From: Brevundimonas intermedia
Lineage (GTDB): Bacteria > Pseudomonadota > Alphaproteobacteria > Caulobacterales > Caulobacteraceae
Assembly: GCF_027922165.1 (NCBI RefSeq)
Contig: NZ_BSFD01000004.1
Coordinates: 86,645-150,644 of the forward strand
Direction of reading: 5' to 3'
Length of the DNA stretch: 64,000 nt
Below are positions 1-9,844 of the stretch, piece after piece. Each line of letters starts with the position of its first letter. Position 1 is the stretch's first letter. A program made the translations under genes and the position numbers. Below the pieces are notes generated by a model. That model was not told where the DNA came from. It did not search any database and saw only the letters and a program-made list of their open reading frames with translations.

Positions 1-74
1 CCACAGGCGGCGAGGGGAAGGAACAACAGGCCTGCACCCAGCAGGACCGCCCTACGCCACTGTGAATTCGCCAC
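1..74 (-). CDS. Lipoprotein, N-terminal fragment (runs off the left edge)
   Basis: Only the first 24 codons are inside the window. Reading from a GTG at 74 gives a short basic N-terminus (ANSQWRR), a hydrophobic stretch and the lipobox LAAC at residues 21-24, so the product should be exported and lipid-anchored at Cys24. GTG is preferred over an ATG at 88 because a GGAGGG Shine-Dalgarno lies 6 bases upstream of it, and the ATG frame gives no signal peptide. The function cannot be read from the part that is present. It lies downstream of the dienelactone hydrolase gene on the same strand. Confidence 0.6.
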   Translation of the reverse strand, partial: MANSQWRRAVLLGAGLLFLPLAAC

Positions 75-127
75 CTTGATCCCTCCATGACACACAGCCC
101 GCCGCAGTGTGTCACATCAGGAACAAT

Positions 128-1027
128 TCAACCTCTTAAAGATTTGTCGAAGGTCGCCAGCAGTTTGGTCCAGCCGTCCTTGGCGTCGGCCTCGGCGTAG
201 CTGGCGCGATAGTCGGCGTGGAAGCCGTGGGGCGCGTCGGGATAGACGATGATCTGGCTGCCAGTCTGGCCCGCGCGGGCCAAGGCCTCGCGCATGCGCT
301 CGACGCTGGCCAGGGGAATCCCCTGGTCCTTTCCGCCGTACAGGCCCAGCACCGGCGCCTTCAGATCGCCGGCAAGATCGACCGGCCAGGGCTGGCCGGA
401 CGAGACCTGCACCGGGGTCGCGTCGGCGGCGGGGGCCAGGCGGCCGTACCAGGCCACGCCGGCGCCGATGACGGCGAACCGCGCCGCCGCCTGCCACACC
501 ACCTTGCCGCCCCAGCAGAAGCCGGTGATCCCGACCTTGCCATCGCGCGCCCACAGCTGCTGGCTGGCCCATTCCAGGGTGGCCGACAGATCGCCCATCA
601 CCTGTTCGTAGTTCGCCGCCCCGACGATCTGCATGATCCGGCCCATGTCGGACAGGGGCGCCGGATCCTCGACCCGGTTGAAGAAGGCGGGAGCGATGGC
701 GGCGTAGCCCTGTTTGGCCAGGCGACGGCAGATGTCCTTGATATAGGCGTGAACGCCGAAGATTTCAGACACGACGATCACAACCGGGAAGGGTCCGTCT
801 CCGGCCGGACGCGCCACATAGGCCGGCAGCTGGAACCCGTCGGGGGCCGGATAGGTCACCTCCGCCGTCTCCAGCCCGGCGGCGTCGGTGGTGATCGGCT
901 GGGCCTCCTTGGCCAGGGCCGCGACCGCATAGCCGGAGAACAGCAGGCCCCCCAGGGCGCCCACCGCCCGGCGGCTGAGCTTCAGATCATCGGCGGTCTG
1001 GCCTTCGGGACGGATCAGGGTGGTCAT
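128..1027 (-). CDS. Dienelactone hydrolase family protein, Tat-exported
   Basis: This is a 299-residue alpha/beta hydrolase of the dienelactone hydrolase family. A twin-arginine motif (SRRAVGAL, about residues 18-25) precedes a hydrophobic stretch, which suggests folded export by Tat; the mature domain starts near residue 42. The Cys-Asp-His triad is visible: Cys171 in GFCWGG, Asp234 in GGKDQGI and His267 in PHGFH. Glu88 in SEIFG fits the family's activating Glu. Family members hydrolyse cyclic esters or lactones, but the substrate here is unknown and there is no aromatic degradation cluster around it. It starts at an ATG 64 bases downstream of the acetyltransferase gene. Confidence 0.85.
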   Translation of the reverse strand: MTTLIRPEGQTADDLKLSRRAVGALGGLLFSGYAVAALAKEAQPITTDAAGLETAEVTYPAPDGFQLPAYVARPAGDGPFPVVIVVSEIFGVHAYIKDICRRLAKQGYAAIAPAFFNRVEDPAPLSDMGRIMQIVGAANYEQVMGDLSATLEWASQQLWARDGKVGITGFCWGGKVVWQAAARFAVIGAGVAWYGRLAPAADATPVQVSSGQPWPVDLAGDLKAPVLGLYGGKDQGIPLASVERMREALARAGQTGSQIIVYPDAPHGFHADYRASYAEADAKDGWTKLLATFDKSLRG

Positions 1028-1090
1028 GGGACGGCTCCAGAAACGGGGGAGCCGCAGACCATCACGACGCGTCCGAGGCGTCCAGTCAAC

Positions 1091-1555
1091 TTAGGCGGAA
1101 GTCGATCGGATCGGCTTGGCGAAACAGACGGCCTCCGGTCGGCCGACATAGCGGCCGTAGGGCGGAATTTCGCGATAGCCGGCGCGGCGATAGAAGCCTA
1201 CAGCCGCGGTGTTGACGCGGCGCGTTTCCAGACGGATTTCGTCATAACCGAGGCTTTTCGCCCTCGCCTCAAGCGCCGTGAGCACGGCCGAGCCCACCCC
1301 CTGGCCGGCGACCGCCGCATACATGCGCTTGATTTCGGCGACCCCGGGCTGGAGCGGACGCAGGGCGCCGCAGCCGAGGGGCCGCCCCTGCTCGTCCCGC
1401 GCCAGCAGGAAGGCGGCGCCGGGACCGCGCACATCGTCCGCGTCGAACGAGGCCTGGCCGCTGGAGCCCGTGATCGCCGCCAGTCGCTGGGACAGGGCGG
1501 CGATCAGGACTTTGGCGTCGGCATGGTCGGGATCGGCGTCCTCGATAAGGATCAT
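1091..1555 (-). CDS. GNAT family N-acetyltransferase
   Basis: This 154-residue single-domain protein has the GNAT fold. The acetyl-CoA loop is the GQGVGSA segment near residues 89-95, preceded by the IKRMYAAV strand and followed by RRAGYREI, a typical GNAT C-terminal motif. Such enzymes transfer an acetyl group to small molecules or protein amines. The acceptor cannot be predicted. The gene starts 13 bases after the purH stop on the same strand, so it is probably the last gene of the kup-to-purH run. Confidence 0.85.
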   Translation of the reverse strand: MILIEDADPDHADAKVLIAALSQRLAAITGSSGQASFDADDVRGPGAAFLLARDEQGRPLGCGALRPLQPGVAEIKRMYAAVAGQGVGSAVLTALEARAKSLGYDEIRLETRRVNTAAVGFYRRAGYREIPPYGRYVGRPEAVCFAKPIRSTSA

Positions 1556-1568
1556 CCGGGGTCGATCC

Positions 1569-3188
1569 TCAGTGCCGGAAAACGCGGACTCCAGTGAAGG
1601 CCATGGCGATGCCCTTTTCGTCCGCGGCGGCGATGACCTCGGCGTCGCGCATGGAGCCGCCAGGCTGGATCACTGCGGTAGCGCCGGCCGCGACCGCTTC
1701 CAGCAGGCCGTCGGCGAAGGGGAAGAAGGCTTCGGAGGCGCAGGCCGAACCCTCGGCCAGGGACTGGGTCAGACCCTTGGCCTCACCAGCCTCCTTGGCG
1801 CGGATGGCGGCGATGCGGGCGCTGTCGCGGCGGTTCATCTGGCCGGCGCCGATGCCGGCGGTCTGGCCGTCCTTGGCGTAGACGATGGCGTTGGACTTGA
1901 CGTGTTTGGCCACGGTGAAGGCGAACAGCATGTCCTGGATCTCGGTCGGCGTCGGCTGGCGCTGGGTGACGATCTTCAGGTCCGACGGCTTGATCAGGCT
2001 ACGGTCGCGGCTCTGGACCAGGAAGCCGCCGGCGACCGAGCGGAAGACCTCGCCCGGTCCGTGCGGATCGGGAAGACCGTCCGTGATCAGCAGGCGCAGG
2101 TTCTTCTTGGCGGCGAAGACGGCCTTGGCCTCGTCGTCCGCGCCGGGGGCGATGACCACCTCGGTGAAGATGCCGGTGATGGCGCGGGCGTCGTCGCCGT
2201 TCAGCGGGCGGTTGACCGCGATCACGCCGCCGAAGGCCGAGACGGCGTCGCATTCCAGCGCGCGGGCGTAGGCTTCCGACAGATCCTTGCCCACCGCGAC
2301 GCCGCAGGGGTTGGCGTGTTTGACGATGACCACGGCCGGGGCCTCGAACTCGGCGACCAATTCATAGGCGGCGTCGGCGTCGGCGATATTGTTGTAGCCC
2401 AGCTCCTTGCCCTGGACCTGGGTCGCATAGGCCACGCCCGGCCGGCGCTCGCCGGTGCGGTAGAAGGCGCCGGTCTGGTGCGGGTTTTCGCCGTAGCGCA
2501 GGGTCTGGGCCAGGGATCCGGCGATCGACTTGCGGGCCGGCGCCGCGTCCTCGACCTGGTTTGCGAACCAGCCGGAGACGGCGGCGTCATAGGCGGCGGT
2601 GCGGGCGAAGGCGCGGGCGGCCAGCCGCTTGCGCAGGGCCAGATCGGTCGAGCCCTCGGCCTTCAGCGCCTCAAGGATCAGGCCGATGGACTCGCCGTCG
2701 ACGGCGACGGCGACATAGCCGTGGTTCTTGGAGCCCGAACGGATCATGGCCGGACCGCCGATGTCGATATTCTCGACCGCCGCCTCGAACGATCCTTTCT
2801 CGCCAGGTTGGGCCGCCGCAACCGTGGATTCGAACGGATAGAGGTCGATCCAGACGATATCGATGGCGCCGATGCCGTGGTCGGTCATGGCCTGGGCATG
2901 GTCGGCCGCGTCGCGCACGCCCAGCAGGCCGCCGTGGACGATGGGGTGCAGGGTCTTGACCCGGCCGTCCATCATCTCGGGGAAGCCCGTCAGGTCGGCC
3001 ACATCCTTGACCGGCAGGCCCAGTTTCGCGATCGCCGCGCGGGTGCCGCCGGTCGAGACCAGTTCGACGCCCAGGTCGTGCAGGGTGCGGGCGGCCTCTT
3101 CCAGCCCGGCCTTGTCGGACAGGGAGATCAGGGCGCGTTGCGGCTTGACCCGGTCGGGGGCGGGCGGGAAGTCGGGAGCGGCGGGCAT
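1569..3188 (-). CDS. purH: Bifunctional AICAR formyltransferase / IMP cyclohydrolase PurH
   Basis: This 539-residue protein catalyses the last two steps of purine synthesis, AICAR to FAICAR to IMP. The N-terminal MGS-like cyclohydrolase domain (about residues 18-150, with STGGT) is followed by the formyltransferase domain, where KHANPCG carries the catalytic Lys-His. The conserved [10 protein letters not shown] and [11 protein letters not shown] segments are also present. Length is normal. The start is taken at the ATG at 3188 (MPAAPDF); the frame stays open for 17 more codons upstream but that extension lacks family similarity. It follows the heparinase-like gene after 81 bases. Confidence 0.97.
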   Translation of the reverse strand: MPAAPDFPPAPDRVKPQRALISLSDKAGLEEAARTLHDLGVELVSTGGTRAAIAKLGLPVKDVADLTGFPEMMDGRVKTLHPIVHGGLLGVRDAADHAQAMTDHGIGAIDIVWIDLYPFESTVAAAQPGEKGSFEAAVENIDIGGPAMIRSGSKNHGYVAVAVDGESIGLILEALKAEGSTDLALRKRLAARAFARTAAYDAAVSGWFANQVEDAAPARKSIAGSLAQTLRYGENPHQTGAFYRTGERRPGVAYATQVQGKELGYNNIADADAAYELVAEFEAPAVVIVKHANPCGVAVGKDLSEAYARALECDAVSAFGGVIAVNRPLNGDDARAITGIFTEVVIAPGADDEAKAVFAAKKNLRLLITDGLPDPHGPGEVFRSVAGGFLVQSRDRSLIKPSDLKIVTQRQPTPTEIQDMLFAFTVAKHVKSNAIVYAKDGQTAGIGAGQMNRRDSARIAAIRAKEAGEAKGLTQSLAEGSACASEAFFPFADGLLEAVAAGATAVIQPGGSMRDAEVIAAADEKGIAMAFTGVRVFRH

Positions 3189-3269
3189 GAAGCGGCGTCC
3201 GTGAAGGCTGGGGGAGGATGGCGCGCCCTCTAGCGCCAAACGGGCTCCCCGTCACCCCACGGACGGTTT

Positions 3270-5123
3270 CTAGGTCGGATCGCCGCTCGCGCCCGCCGGG
3301 CTCAGCTTCCAGCGGATCCGGCTCTCGCTGTCGGTGCGGGCCGAGCCGCGCACCACGATCTGCAGCGAGCGACGGGTCAGGCCGGCGTCGATATGGACGC
3401 TGGGTTCGATGGCCACGTCGGGGCCGTCGGTGCGGAACCACCAGCCCCGGCCTGAGGCGCCGCGCAGCAGGATCGAGCGGCGGTCGCGCGCCAGCGAGGC
3501 CTGGACCCCCGGCTCCAGATGGAAGCGGATGGCGTAGGGGGCGGCGATCTGGCGGATCATCTCCTTGCGGCCCGGCGTCGGGAACAGCTTCTCCTCGGCC
3601 CGCAGCTCGTCCATCCGCTGGTCGAGATAGAGGCGGCGCTGGTGGTTCAGGCCGAAGGCCTCGTTCCAGCCGTCATGCTCCATGTCCAGCCAGACCGCGC
3701 CGTCGCCGTCGCGCTGATCGGTGGTGACATGGATCGGCGGGCCGACCAGGCGGGGGCCCAGCAGTTCGCCCTTCCAGCCGCCCAGGGGTTCGTTCAGCGA
3801 CCGCTCGCCCAGGGTCAGGGTCGAATGGCCGGGCGTCAGCCGCAGGGCCTGACGATCGGTCGAGGCCGGGGTCCAGCCGGAGCCGGTGATCAGACGATCC
3901 TTGCCGCAGGCGATCTCCAGCGCCATCGGCTGGGCGCAGGCGGAGGCCCCCCAGGCGCCCCCTGCGGGCGGGGCGGCGTCGGCGAGGATGGTCAGCAGAG
4001 GGCTGGCGATCCGGGTCAGGCCGGCGACGGCGCCGAACGGCGGATGCTCGGGCTCGGCCTTGGTGCGGGCGGTGGCGGCCTCGTCATGGGCGCGGGCGGC
4101 GGCGACGCGGGCGACGGTGGACGGGCCCCCGCCCTGGAAGCTGGCCAGACGGCCGTCCGGCAGGGTCAGCAGGCGCAGGCCCTCGGTCAGGCGGGCGATG
4201 GCGCCGGTCACGGCCTCGGGCGTGGGCTCCGACAGTTGCGCCAGGGCGTCGTCAAGGGTCAGCAGGTCGAGCAGAAGCTCCAGCCCGGCCTCGGGACTGC
4301 GCGAGGCGTGGCCGCCGTCGGGCTGGACGGTGGTCTTCAGCGCCCCGGTCAGGCCGGACAGGGCGCGACGGCGCAGGCCTTGGCCCGGCGCGCCGGCCAG
4401 GACGCAGCCGCCGATGGCCGCCGCCGTCAGTCGTTCGGCGCGGGAGGCCAGGCCGCCGGGCGGGCGCAGCAACTGGCGGGTCTGGCGCGCCAGAGTGTCG
4501 GCCAGCTTCAGCCGTTCGGCCTCGGTCGCGACGGCGCCCATCTTGCGGGCGGCGCAGGCCAGGTTGATCACCCGGCGCGGCAGGATTTCGGGGCCCCAGG
4601 CGAAGGGCGACCAGCGGGCGAAGGCCTCGGTCCAGGCCAGGGTCAGACGCAGGGCCTCGCGGGCGCCGCGCTCGCCCTGGGCCATCAGGGCCGGCAGCCA
4701 GTTGAAGGCGTGCAGTTCGACGGCGAAGGGCCGCGACGGGCTGGGGCGGTTCCACGGATCGGCCGGGGCCTCGACCTCCATCGAGGCGCCCGCGAGGATG
4801 AAACGGCCGACCAGCAAATTCTTGCCCGGCGCAGCGTCGTGCGGCCGGAAATCGCGCGGCGTGGCCGCAAAGGCCGTGACCTTTCCGCCGCCCAGCACCG
4901 GGCTCAGCGTCAAGCCGTAGCCCGGCAGGCCGTAAAGTTCGATCCACAGCTGGCGGGTCAGGATCCGCCCGGCGATGGCGGGCCAGAGGCCGGGGCCAGT
5001 GTCGGTCGCGCCCGAACGGATCGGCGTGCGGACCGGCGCGCCGGCCAGGCCGGGGATCTGGCCGGAGGCGACCTCGGGCGTGGCCTCCTGGCCGCGCGGA
5101 CTGAAAGGGCCGATCGGGCTCAC
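3270..5123 (-). CDS. Heparinase II/III family protein
   Basis: This 617-residue protein has the layout of the heparinase II/III family: an N-terminal alpha-helical toroid (about residues 60-330) and a C-terminal beta-sheet domain (about 380-610). Family enzymes are polysaccharide lyases for uronic-acid polymers, but the alphaproteobacterial group found between rpe and purH has no proven substrate as far as I know. No signal peptide is visible, which is unusual for a secreted lyase and hints at an intracellular or envelope role. It starts with GTG, overlapping the rpe stop by 4 bases (GTGA), so the two are translationally coupled. Confidence 0.85.
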   Translation of the reverse strand: MSPIGPFSPRGQEATPEVASGQIPGLAGAPVRTPIRSGATDTGPGLWPAIAGRILTRQLWIELYGLPGYGLTLSPVLGGGKVTAFAATPRDFRPHDAAPGKNLLVGRFILAGASMEVEAPADPWNRPSPSRPFAVELHAFNWLPALMAQGERGAREALRLTLAWTEAFARWSPFAWGPEILPRRVINLACAARKMGAVATEAERLKLADTLARQTRQLLRPPGGLASRAERLTAAAIGGCVLAGAPGQGLRRRALSGLTGALKTTVQPDGGHASRSPEAGLELLLDLLTLDDALAQLSEPTPEAVTGAIARLTEGLRLLTLPDGRLASFQGGGPSTVARVAAARAHDEAATARTKAEPEHPPFGAVAGLTRIASPLLTILADAAPPAGGAWGASACAQPMALEIACGKDRLITGSGWTPASTDRQALRLTPGHSTLTLGERSLNEPLGGWKGELLGPRLVGPPIHVTTDQRDGDGAVWLDMEHDGWNEAFGLNHQRRLYLDQRMDELRAEEKLFPTPGRKEMIRQIAAPYAIRFHLEPGVQASLARDRRSILLRGASGRGWWFRTDGPDVAIEPSVHIDAGLTRRSLQIVVRGSARTDSESRIRWKLSPAGASGDPT

Positions 5124-5791
5124 GCGGCGGCCGGCGCGGCCTTCAGGGCGGCGATATTGGTCGCATAATCGCCCTTGAACACGAAGGAGCCGGCGACCAG
5201 GGCGTCGGCCCCCGCGGCGACGCAGGCGCCGGCGTTGGCCGAGGTCACGCCGCCGTCCACCTGCAGATGGGCCGCCGATCCCGCGCGATCCAGAATGGCG
5301 CGGGCCCCGGCGATCTTGCGCAGGGAACTGTCGATGAATTTCTGTCCGCCGAAGCCGGGATTGACCGACATGATCAGCACCAGGTCCACCAGATCGACCA
5401 CTTCTTCCAGGATCGACAGAGGCGTGGCCGGATTGAACACCACCCCGGCCTTGGCCCCCAGCTGGCGGATGCGGCCCAGGGTGCGGTGCAGGTGCGGGCC
5501 GCTTTCGGGATGGACGGTCAGCAGGTCGGCCCCGGCGTCGCGATAGGCCTCAAGCCACGGATCGACCGGCGCGACCATCAGGTGCACGTCGAACGGCAGG
5601 CTGGTGTGCGGCCGGATCGCCTTCACAATGTCCGGACCCAGGGTGATGTTCGGCACGAAATGGCCGTCCATCACATCGACATGGATCCAGTCGGCGCCCG
5701 CCGCTTCGAGCGCACGGACCTCTTCACCCAGGCGTGCGAAATCGCTGGCGAGGATGGACGGGCAGATCAGGGGGGTAACGGCCATGGCCAT
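5120..5791 (-). CDS. rpe: Ribulose-phosphate 3-epimerase
   Basis: This 223-residue TIM barrel interconverts ribulose-5-phosphate and xylulose-5-phosphate in the pentose phosphate pathway. Family motifs are present in order: CPSILASDFARL near the N-terminus, HVDVMDGHFVPN with metal-binding His and Asp, SVNPGFGGQKF, and QVDGGV near the C-terminus. Two ATG codons (5791 and 5785) are both plausible starts and neither has a strong Shine-Dalgarno. It lies 40 bases after rsmB and overlaps the heparinase-like gene, in line with a shared transcript. Confidence 0.96.
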   Translation of the reverse strand: MAMAVTPLICPSILASDFARLGEEVRALEAAGADWIHVDVMDGHFVPNITLGPDIVKAIRPHTSLPFDVHLMVAPVDPWLEAYRDAGADLLTVHPESGPHLHRTLGRIRQLGAKAGVVFNPATPLSILEEVVDLVDLVLIMSVNPGFGGQKFIDSSLRKIAGARAILDRAGSAAHLQVDGGVTSANAGACVAAGADALVAGSFVFKGDYATNIAALKAAPAAA

Positions 5792-5831
5792 CGGATAGGA
5801 CGGCTTGCCCGCGGGGGCAAGCCGCCGGGCG

Positions 5832-7175
5832 TCAGGAAACCCGTTCCAGCTTGGCGGCGAAGAAGCCGTCGAGGCCGCCGTGTTCGGCCCACATGGAGGG
5901 CAGGATGCGCAGCCAGCCTTCGGGCGTCAGGGCTTCTTGCGGGGCGCCCAAGGCCGTGGGGTCTGCCGCGACGGTGCGGAAGCCGGGGTTGCGGCGCAGG
6001 AAGGCGATGATCTGGGTCTCGCCCTCCTCGCGCTCCAAGGAACAGGTGCAATAGACCATCCGGCCGCCCGGCTTGACCCGTTCGGCGGCGACGTCGAGCA
6101 GCCGGTGCTGGACGTCGGCCAGTTTGGCGACCTCGGCCGGTTTGGTGGCGCGCAGGACTTCGGGATTGCGGCGGAAGGTGCCAGTCGCGGTGCAGGGGGC
6201 GTCCAGAAGCACGGCGTCGAACGTGCGGTCGTCTTCCCAGTCCTCGGCGGGAACGGCGATCACCTCGGCGGTCAGGCCGGTGCGCTCAAGGTTCTGGCTC
6301 AGGCGTTTCAGGCGCGGGGCCGAACGGTCCAGGGCCACGACCGATGCGCCGGCGGCCGCCAGCTGCAGGGTCTTGCCGCCGGGGGCGGCGCACATGTCCA
6401 GAGCGGTCTCGCCGGGTTTGACGTCCAGCAGACGGCCAGGGACGGCGGCGGCGGCGTCCTGGACCCACCAGTCGCCGTCGTCGAAACCGGGCCAGGTCGC
6501 GACGTCGCCGCGACGGCCGGTGCGGACGGTTCCGCCCTCAAGCGCCTCGCCCTCGACGGCGGCGGCCACGGCGGCGGGATCGACGCCGGGCTTCAGGCTG
6601 AGGTCGGTGGCCGGCTCCTCGCGCGCGGCCAAGGCCAGGCCGGTCAGGGCCGCCTCGCCATAGGTCGCCTTCCAGCGGGCGGCGATCCAGTCGGGCAGAT
6701 TGCTCTCGGCCGTGGTCAGGCCGGGGCCGTCGCGGCCAACGCCGCGCAGCACGGCGTTGACCAGGTTCTTGTAGGGCCGGGTCTTGGGATCGCGTTCGGC
6801 CAGTTTGACGGCGGTGGAGACGGCGGCGAAGGCGGGCGTCTCCAGCACCAGGGTCTGGGCCAGGGCGATCCGCATCAGGGTGCGGACGGCCTCAGGCGGC
6901 GATTTTTGCAAACGGCGGTTCAGGATCTGGTCGATCTCGCCCAGGCGACGCAGGGCGGCCATGGCCACGGCGCGGGCGAAGGCGCGATCGACGGGCTCCA
7001 GGGCGCGGGCGGCCGGCTGCGACAGGGCCTCGTCCAGGCCGTTGCGCTTCTCAAGCGCCGCATTCAGCAGGATGCCCGCCACGACCCGCGCCTCGACCCC
7101 GATGTCGTCCTGCGACGGACCGGTTTCGGCGGCGGCGGGCGCCGGGGCCGGGCGCGGCCGGCTCTTGGTCGCCAT
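5832..7175 (-). CDS. rsmB: 16S rRNA (cytosine-C5)-methyltransferase RsmB family
   Basis: This 447-residue protein has an N-terminal NusB-like RNA-binding domain (about residues 25-160) and a C-terminal SAM-dependent m5C methyltransferase domain. The SAM loop DMCAAPGGKT, the DAPCTATGTFRRNPEV motif with its release cysteine and YCTCSLEREEGE with the nucleophilic cysteine are all visible. By family it methylates C967 of 16S rRNA (E. coli numbering). The start is the ATG at 7175, after which an Ala/Pro-rich linker precedes the NusB domain. It follows kup after 47 bases. Confidence 0.93.
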   Translation of the reverse strand: MATKSRPRPAPAPAAAETGPSQDDIGVEARVVAGILLNAALEKRNGLDEALSQPAARALEPVDRAFARAVAMAALRRLGEIDQILNRRLQKSPPEAVRTLMRIALAQTLVLETPAFAAVSTAVKLAERDPKTRPYKNLVNAVLRGVGRDGPGLTTAESNLPDWIAARWKATYGEAALTGLALAAREEPATDLSLKPGVDPAAVAAAVEGEALEGGTVRTGRRGDVATWPGFDDGDWWVQDAAAAVPGRLLDVKPGETALDMCAAPGGKTLQLAAAGASVVALDRSAPRLKRLSQNLERTGLTAEVIAVPAEDWEDDRTFDAVLLDAPCTATGTFRRNPEVLRATKPAEVAKLADVQHRLLDVAAERVKPGGRMVYCTCSLEREEGETQIIAFLRRNPGFRTVAADPTALGAPQEALTPEGWLRILPSMWAEHGGLDGFFAAKLERVS

Positions 7176-7222
7176 CCGGCGTCCGCGCGCGTCCGAGTTC
7201 CGCCCGCTCCGGGCGTCGGCGC

Positions 7223-9199
7223 TCAAACCGCCACCTGCGCGCCCAGCTCGACCACGCGGCCGGGCGGGATATGGAAGAAGTCGGTCGGATTGGCGGCGTT
7301 GCGCATCAGGAAGATGAACAGCCGGTCCTGCCACAGAGGCATGCCCTGGCGCGCCGACGGGATCAGCGAGCGACGGCCCAGGAAGAAGCTGGTCGACATG
7401 ATGTCGAACTTCAGTCCCTGTTTGCGGCAAAGGCCCAGGGCCCGGGGCACGTTCGGGGTCTCCATGAAGCCATAGGTGATGGTCAGCTTCTTAAAGTCGT
7501 CGTTGATCGGCTCCATCCGCACCCGGTCGGCTTCCTTGACGCGCGGCCGCTCGGAGGTGCGCACGGTCAGGATGACGTTCTTCTCGTGCAACACCTTGTT
7601 GTGCTTAAGATTGTGCATCAGGGCGACCGGGGCGACGTCGGGATCGCTGGTCAGGAAGATGGCCGTGCCGGGGGCGCGGTGCGGCGGACGGGCCTGAAGC
7701 ATCTCGATCAGGTCGTTCAGCGGCAGACTGTCCTTGCGGGTCTTGGTCGTCAAGATCTGAGTGCCGCGCACCCAGGTCCACATGATCAGCACCAGACAGG
7801 CGCCCAGCACCAGCGGCATCCAGGCCCCATCGGGGATTTTCAGCAGGTTGGAGGTCAGGAAGACGCTGTCGATGAAGGCGAACGGAATAAGGGTTCCGGC
7901 CACGGCCCACATCGGCCATTTCCAGCCCTTGGTGATGACGGAATAGGCCATCAGCGTATTGACCAGCATGGTCCCCGTCACGGCCACCCCATAGGCGGCG
8001 GTCAGGTTATGCGAGCTCTGGAACACGACCAGCAGGACCAGGACCCCGACCATCAGGAAGGTGTTGACCGCCGGCACGAAGATCTGGCCGGCCTGGGTCT
8101 CGGAAGTGTTGCGAATGTCGATGCGCGGCAGCAGGCCCAGCTGGACCGCCTGTTGCGTGACCGAGAAGGCGCCGGTGATCACGGCCTGTGAGGCGATGAC
8201 GGTGGCGGCGGTGGCCAGGATTAGCATGGGCCAGTAGGCGAACTCGGGCACCATGTTCCAGAACGGGTTTTCAGCCGCGCCGGGATTGTCGAGGATCAGG
8301 GCGCCCTGGCCCAGATAGTTCAGCGTCAGGCAGGGCAGGACGAAGGCCAGCCAGCCCATACGGATCGGCGACTTTCCGAAATGGCCCATGTCCGCATACA
8401 GGGCCTCGGCCCCCGTCACGGCCAGGAAGACGCTGCCCAGGATGATGAAGCCCAGGAAGCCGTCATTGATCAGCAGCATGACGCCATAGTGGGGCGACAG
8501 GGCGCGCAGAACGCTGATGTCGTCGAAGATATGATACAGACCCAGCGCCCCCAGGCACAGGAACCAGACGGCGGTGATCGGGCCGAAATATTTGGCCAGG
8601 CTGGCGGTGCCGCGCGACTGAACCATGAACAGGGCGATCAGGATCCCGGCCGAGATCGGCACGATGAAGGGGTCCAGCCGACCGCTGAGGCCCGGCGCAT
8701 CCTGCAGGCCTTCGACGGCCGAGAGCACCGAGATGGCAGGCGTGATGATGCCGTCGCCATAGAAGAGGGCCGCGCCGCAGACGCCCAGGATGAAGATCCA
8801 GGCGCTGCGTCGACCGACGGCGAACTGGGCCAGGGCCATCAGCGACAGGGTGCCGCCCTCGCCCTTGTTGTCGGCGCGCATCAGGAAGAAGACATATTTG
8901 AAGGTCACGACGACCATCAGGGCCCAGAAGGCCAGGGAGACGACGCCGATCACGGCCAGGTCGCCGCCGACGCCGGACTGAGCGTGAGCGATGGCTTCAC
9001 GCAGGGCGTAAAGCGGGCTGGTGCCGATGTCGCCGAACACCACGCCGATCGCGCCCAGGGTCAGGGCCCAGAAGCCGCCGTGCTTGGCGATCTGGCCCCC
9101 GGGGGCGTGGGACTCGGGTCCCGTGGCGTGGGTGGGTTTGTCCGGCGTATTCGACGCGGCGGGGAGAGCGCCCGCGTCGTGGGGAGTATCCCCGGCCAT
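7223..9199 (-). CDS. kup: Kup-type potassium uptake transporter
   Basis: This 658-residue inner-membrane protein brings K+ into the cell with protons. It has an N-terminal cytosolic leader, about 12 membrane segments beginning with the family signature ALTLGAIGVVFGDIGTSPLYA, and a C-terminal cytosolic domain. The start at 9199 is chosen because GGAGG lies 6 bases upstream; a 21-codon extension to 9262 is possible but lacks support. The length is normal for Kup. It heads a minus-strand run with rsmB, rpe, the heparinase-like gene and purH, and is divergent from the Rrf2 regulator. Confidence 0.95.
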   Translation of the reverse strand: MAGDTPHDAGALPAASNTPDKPTHATGPESHAPGGQIAKHGGFWALTLGAIGVVFGDIGTSPLYALREAIAHAQSGVGGDLAVIGVVSLAFWALMVVVTFKYVFFLMRADNKGEGGTLSLMALAQFAVGRRSAWIFILGVCGAALFYGDGIITPAISVLSAVEGLQDAPGLSGRLDPFIVPISAGILIALFMVQSRGTASLAKYFGPITAVWFLCLGALGLYHIFDDISVLRALSPHYGVMLLINDGFLGFIILGSVFLAVTGAEALYADMGHFGKSPIRMGWLAFVLPCLTLNYLGQGALILDNPGAAENPFWNMVPEFAYWPMLILATAATVIASQAVITGAFSVTQQAVQLGLLPRIDIRNTSETQAGQIFVPAVNTFLMVGVLVLLVVFQSSHNLTAAYGVAVTGTMLVNTLMAYSVITKGWKWPMWAVAGTLIPFAFIDSVFLTSNLLKIPDGAWMPLVLGACLVLIMWTWVRGTQILTTKTRKDSLPLNDLIEMLQARPPHRAPGTAIFLTSDPDVAPVALMHNLKHNKVLHEKNVILTVRTSERPRVKEADRVRMEPINDDFKKLTITYGFMETPNVPRALGLCRKQGLKFDIMSTSFFLGRRSLIPSARQGMPLWQDRLFIFLMRNAANPTDFFHIPPGRVVELGAQVAV

Positions 9200-9366
9200 G
9201 CGTATCCTCCGGGTCTCCGACGACAGGTCGAGCCCTTCAAAGCGGCGAGCCTTTAGGCTCATTCCGCGCCCGCTTCAATCGTGACGCGCGGGATTCGCTT
9301 TCGCAGCGGGGGCCGGCATTTGTGATTCGGCGTCGGAACGCCTATTTTACCTGCAGGAACACAAAC
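9200..9366. promoter_or_regulatory. Divergent promoter region between kup and the Rrf2 regulator
   Basis: The 167 bases between two divergent starts must hold the promoters of both transcripts. The kup Shine-Dalgarno (GGAGG) is at its left end, and an AGGA sits before the Rrf2 ATG. I could not pick a convincing -35/-10 pair or a palindrome for an Rrf2 protein by eye. Confidence 0.4.
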
Positions 9367-9837
9367 ATGTCAGACAGCCAGCGCTTCCCCGTCGCCGCCC
9401 ACGCCCTGGCCTATATGGCCCACAAGGGCGCATTTTCGCCTGCCCAGGCGGCCCCCAGCGGGGTGCTGGCCTCGTCGATCCCGACCAATCCCGTGGTTGT
9501 GCGACGGGTGACGGCCCTGCTGGCCAAGGCCGGATTGATCGCCACCCGCCCCGGCGCCACCGGCGGCTCCTGGCTGCTGCGTCAGCCCGAGGATATCCGG
9601 CTGGACGAGGTCTTGCGGGCCGTCAACGGTTGCGCCCACATCGGATCCCCCCCCGCCGGGGCCAAGGGCTGCCCGATCAGCGAACATATTCCGCGCCAGG
9701 TGGCTAAGGCCCTGACCGCCGCCGACGAGGCCGCGACCGAGGCCTTGTCCAAGATCACCATCGCCGATCTGCTGGCCGAAAATCCGATGTCGCTGGCGGC
9801 CTTCACGCCGCACAAGTCCTGCCCCGTCGCGGCTTGA
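9367..9837 (+). CDS. Rrf2 family transcriptional regulator
   Basis: This 156-residue protein has the Rrf2 winged-helix: RFPVAAHALAYMA at the N-terminus, a recognition region NPVVVRRVTALLAKAGLI, and the wing GATGGSWLLRQPEDIRL. Cysteines at CAHIG, KGCPIS and KSCPVAA are candidates for a cofactor or redox sensor. The spacing is not that of IscR, so an Fe-S cluster is uncertain. The start is the ATG at 9367; the frame is open for 15 codons upstream. It lies 7 bases before an SDR gene and probably controls that transcript and itself, as is common for Rrf2 proteins next to oxidoreductases. Confidence 0.87.
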   Translation: MSDSQRFPVAAHALAYMAHKGAFSPAQAAPSGVLASSIPTNPVVVRRVTALLAKAGLIATRPGATGGSWLLRQPEDIRLDEVLRAVNGCAHIGSPPAGAKGCPISEHIPRQVAKALTAADEAATEALSKITIADLLAENPMSLAAFTPHKSCPVAA

Positions 9838-9844
9838 CGCTCGG

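Noticed and set aside
1031..1053. Terminator hairpin CGGCTCC/GGAGCCG before the hydrolase gene
   Set aside because: The stem is 7 bases without a T tract and lies in the leader of the hydrolase gene on the same strand. It may form by chance in GC-rich DNA.
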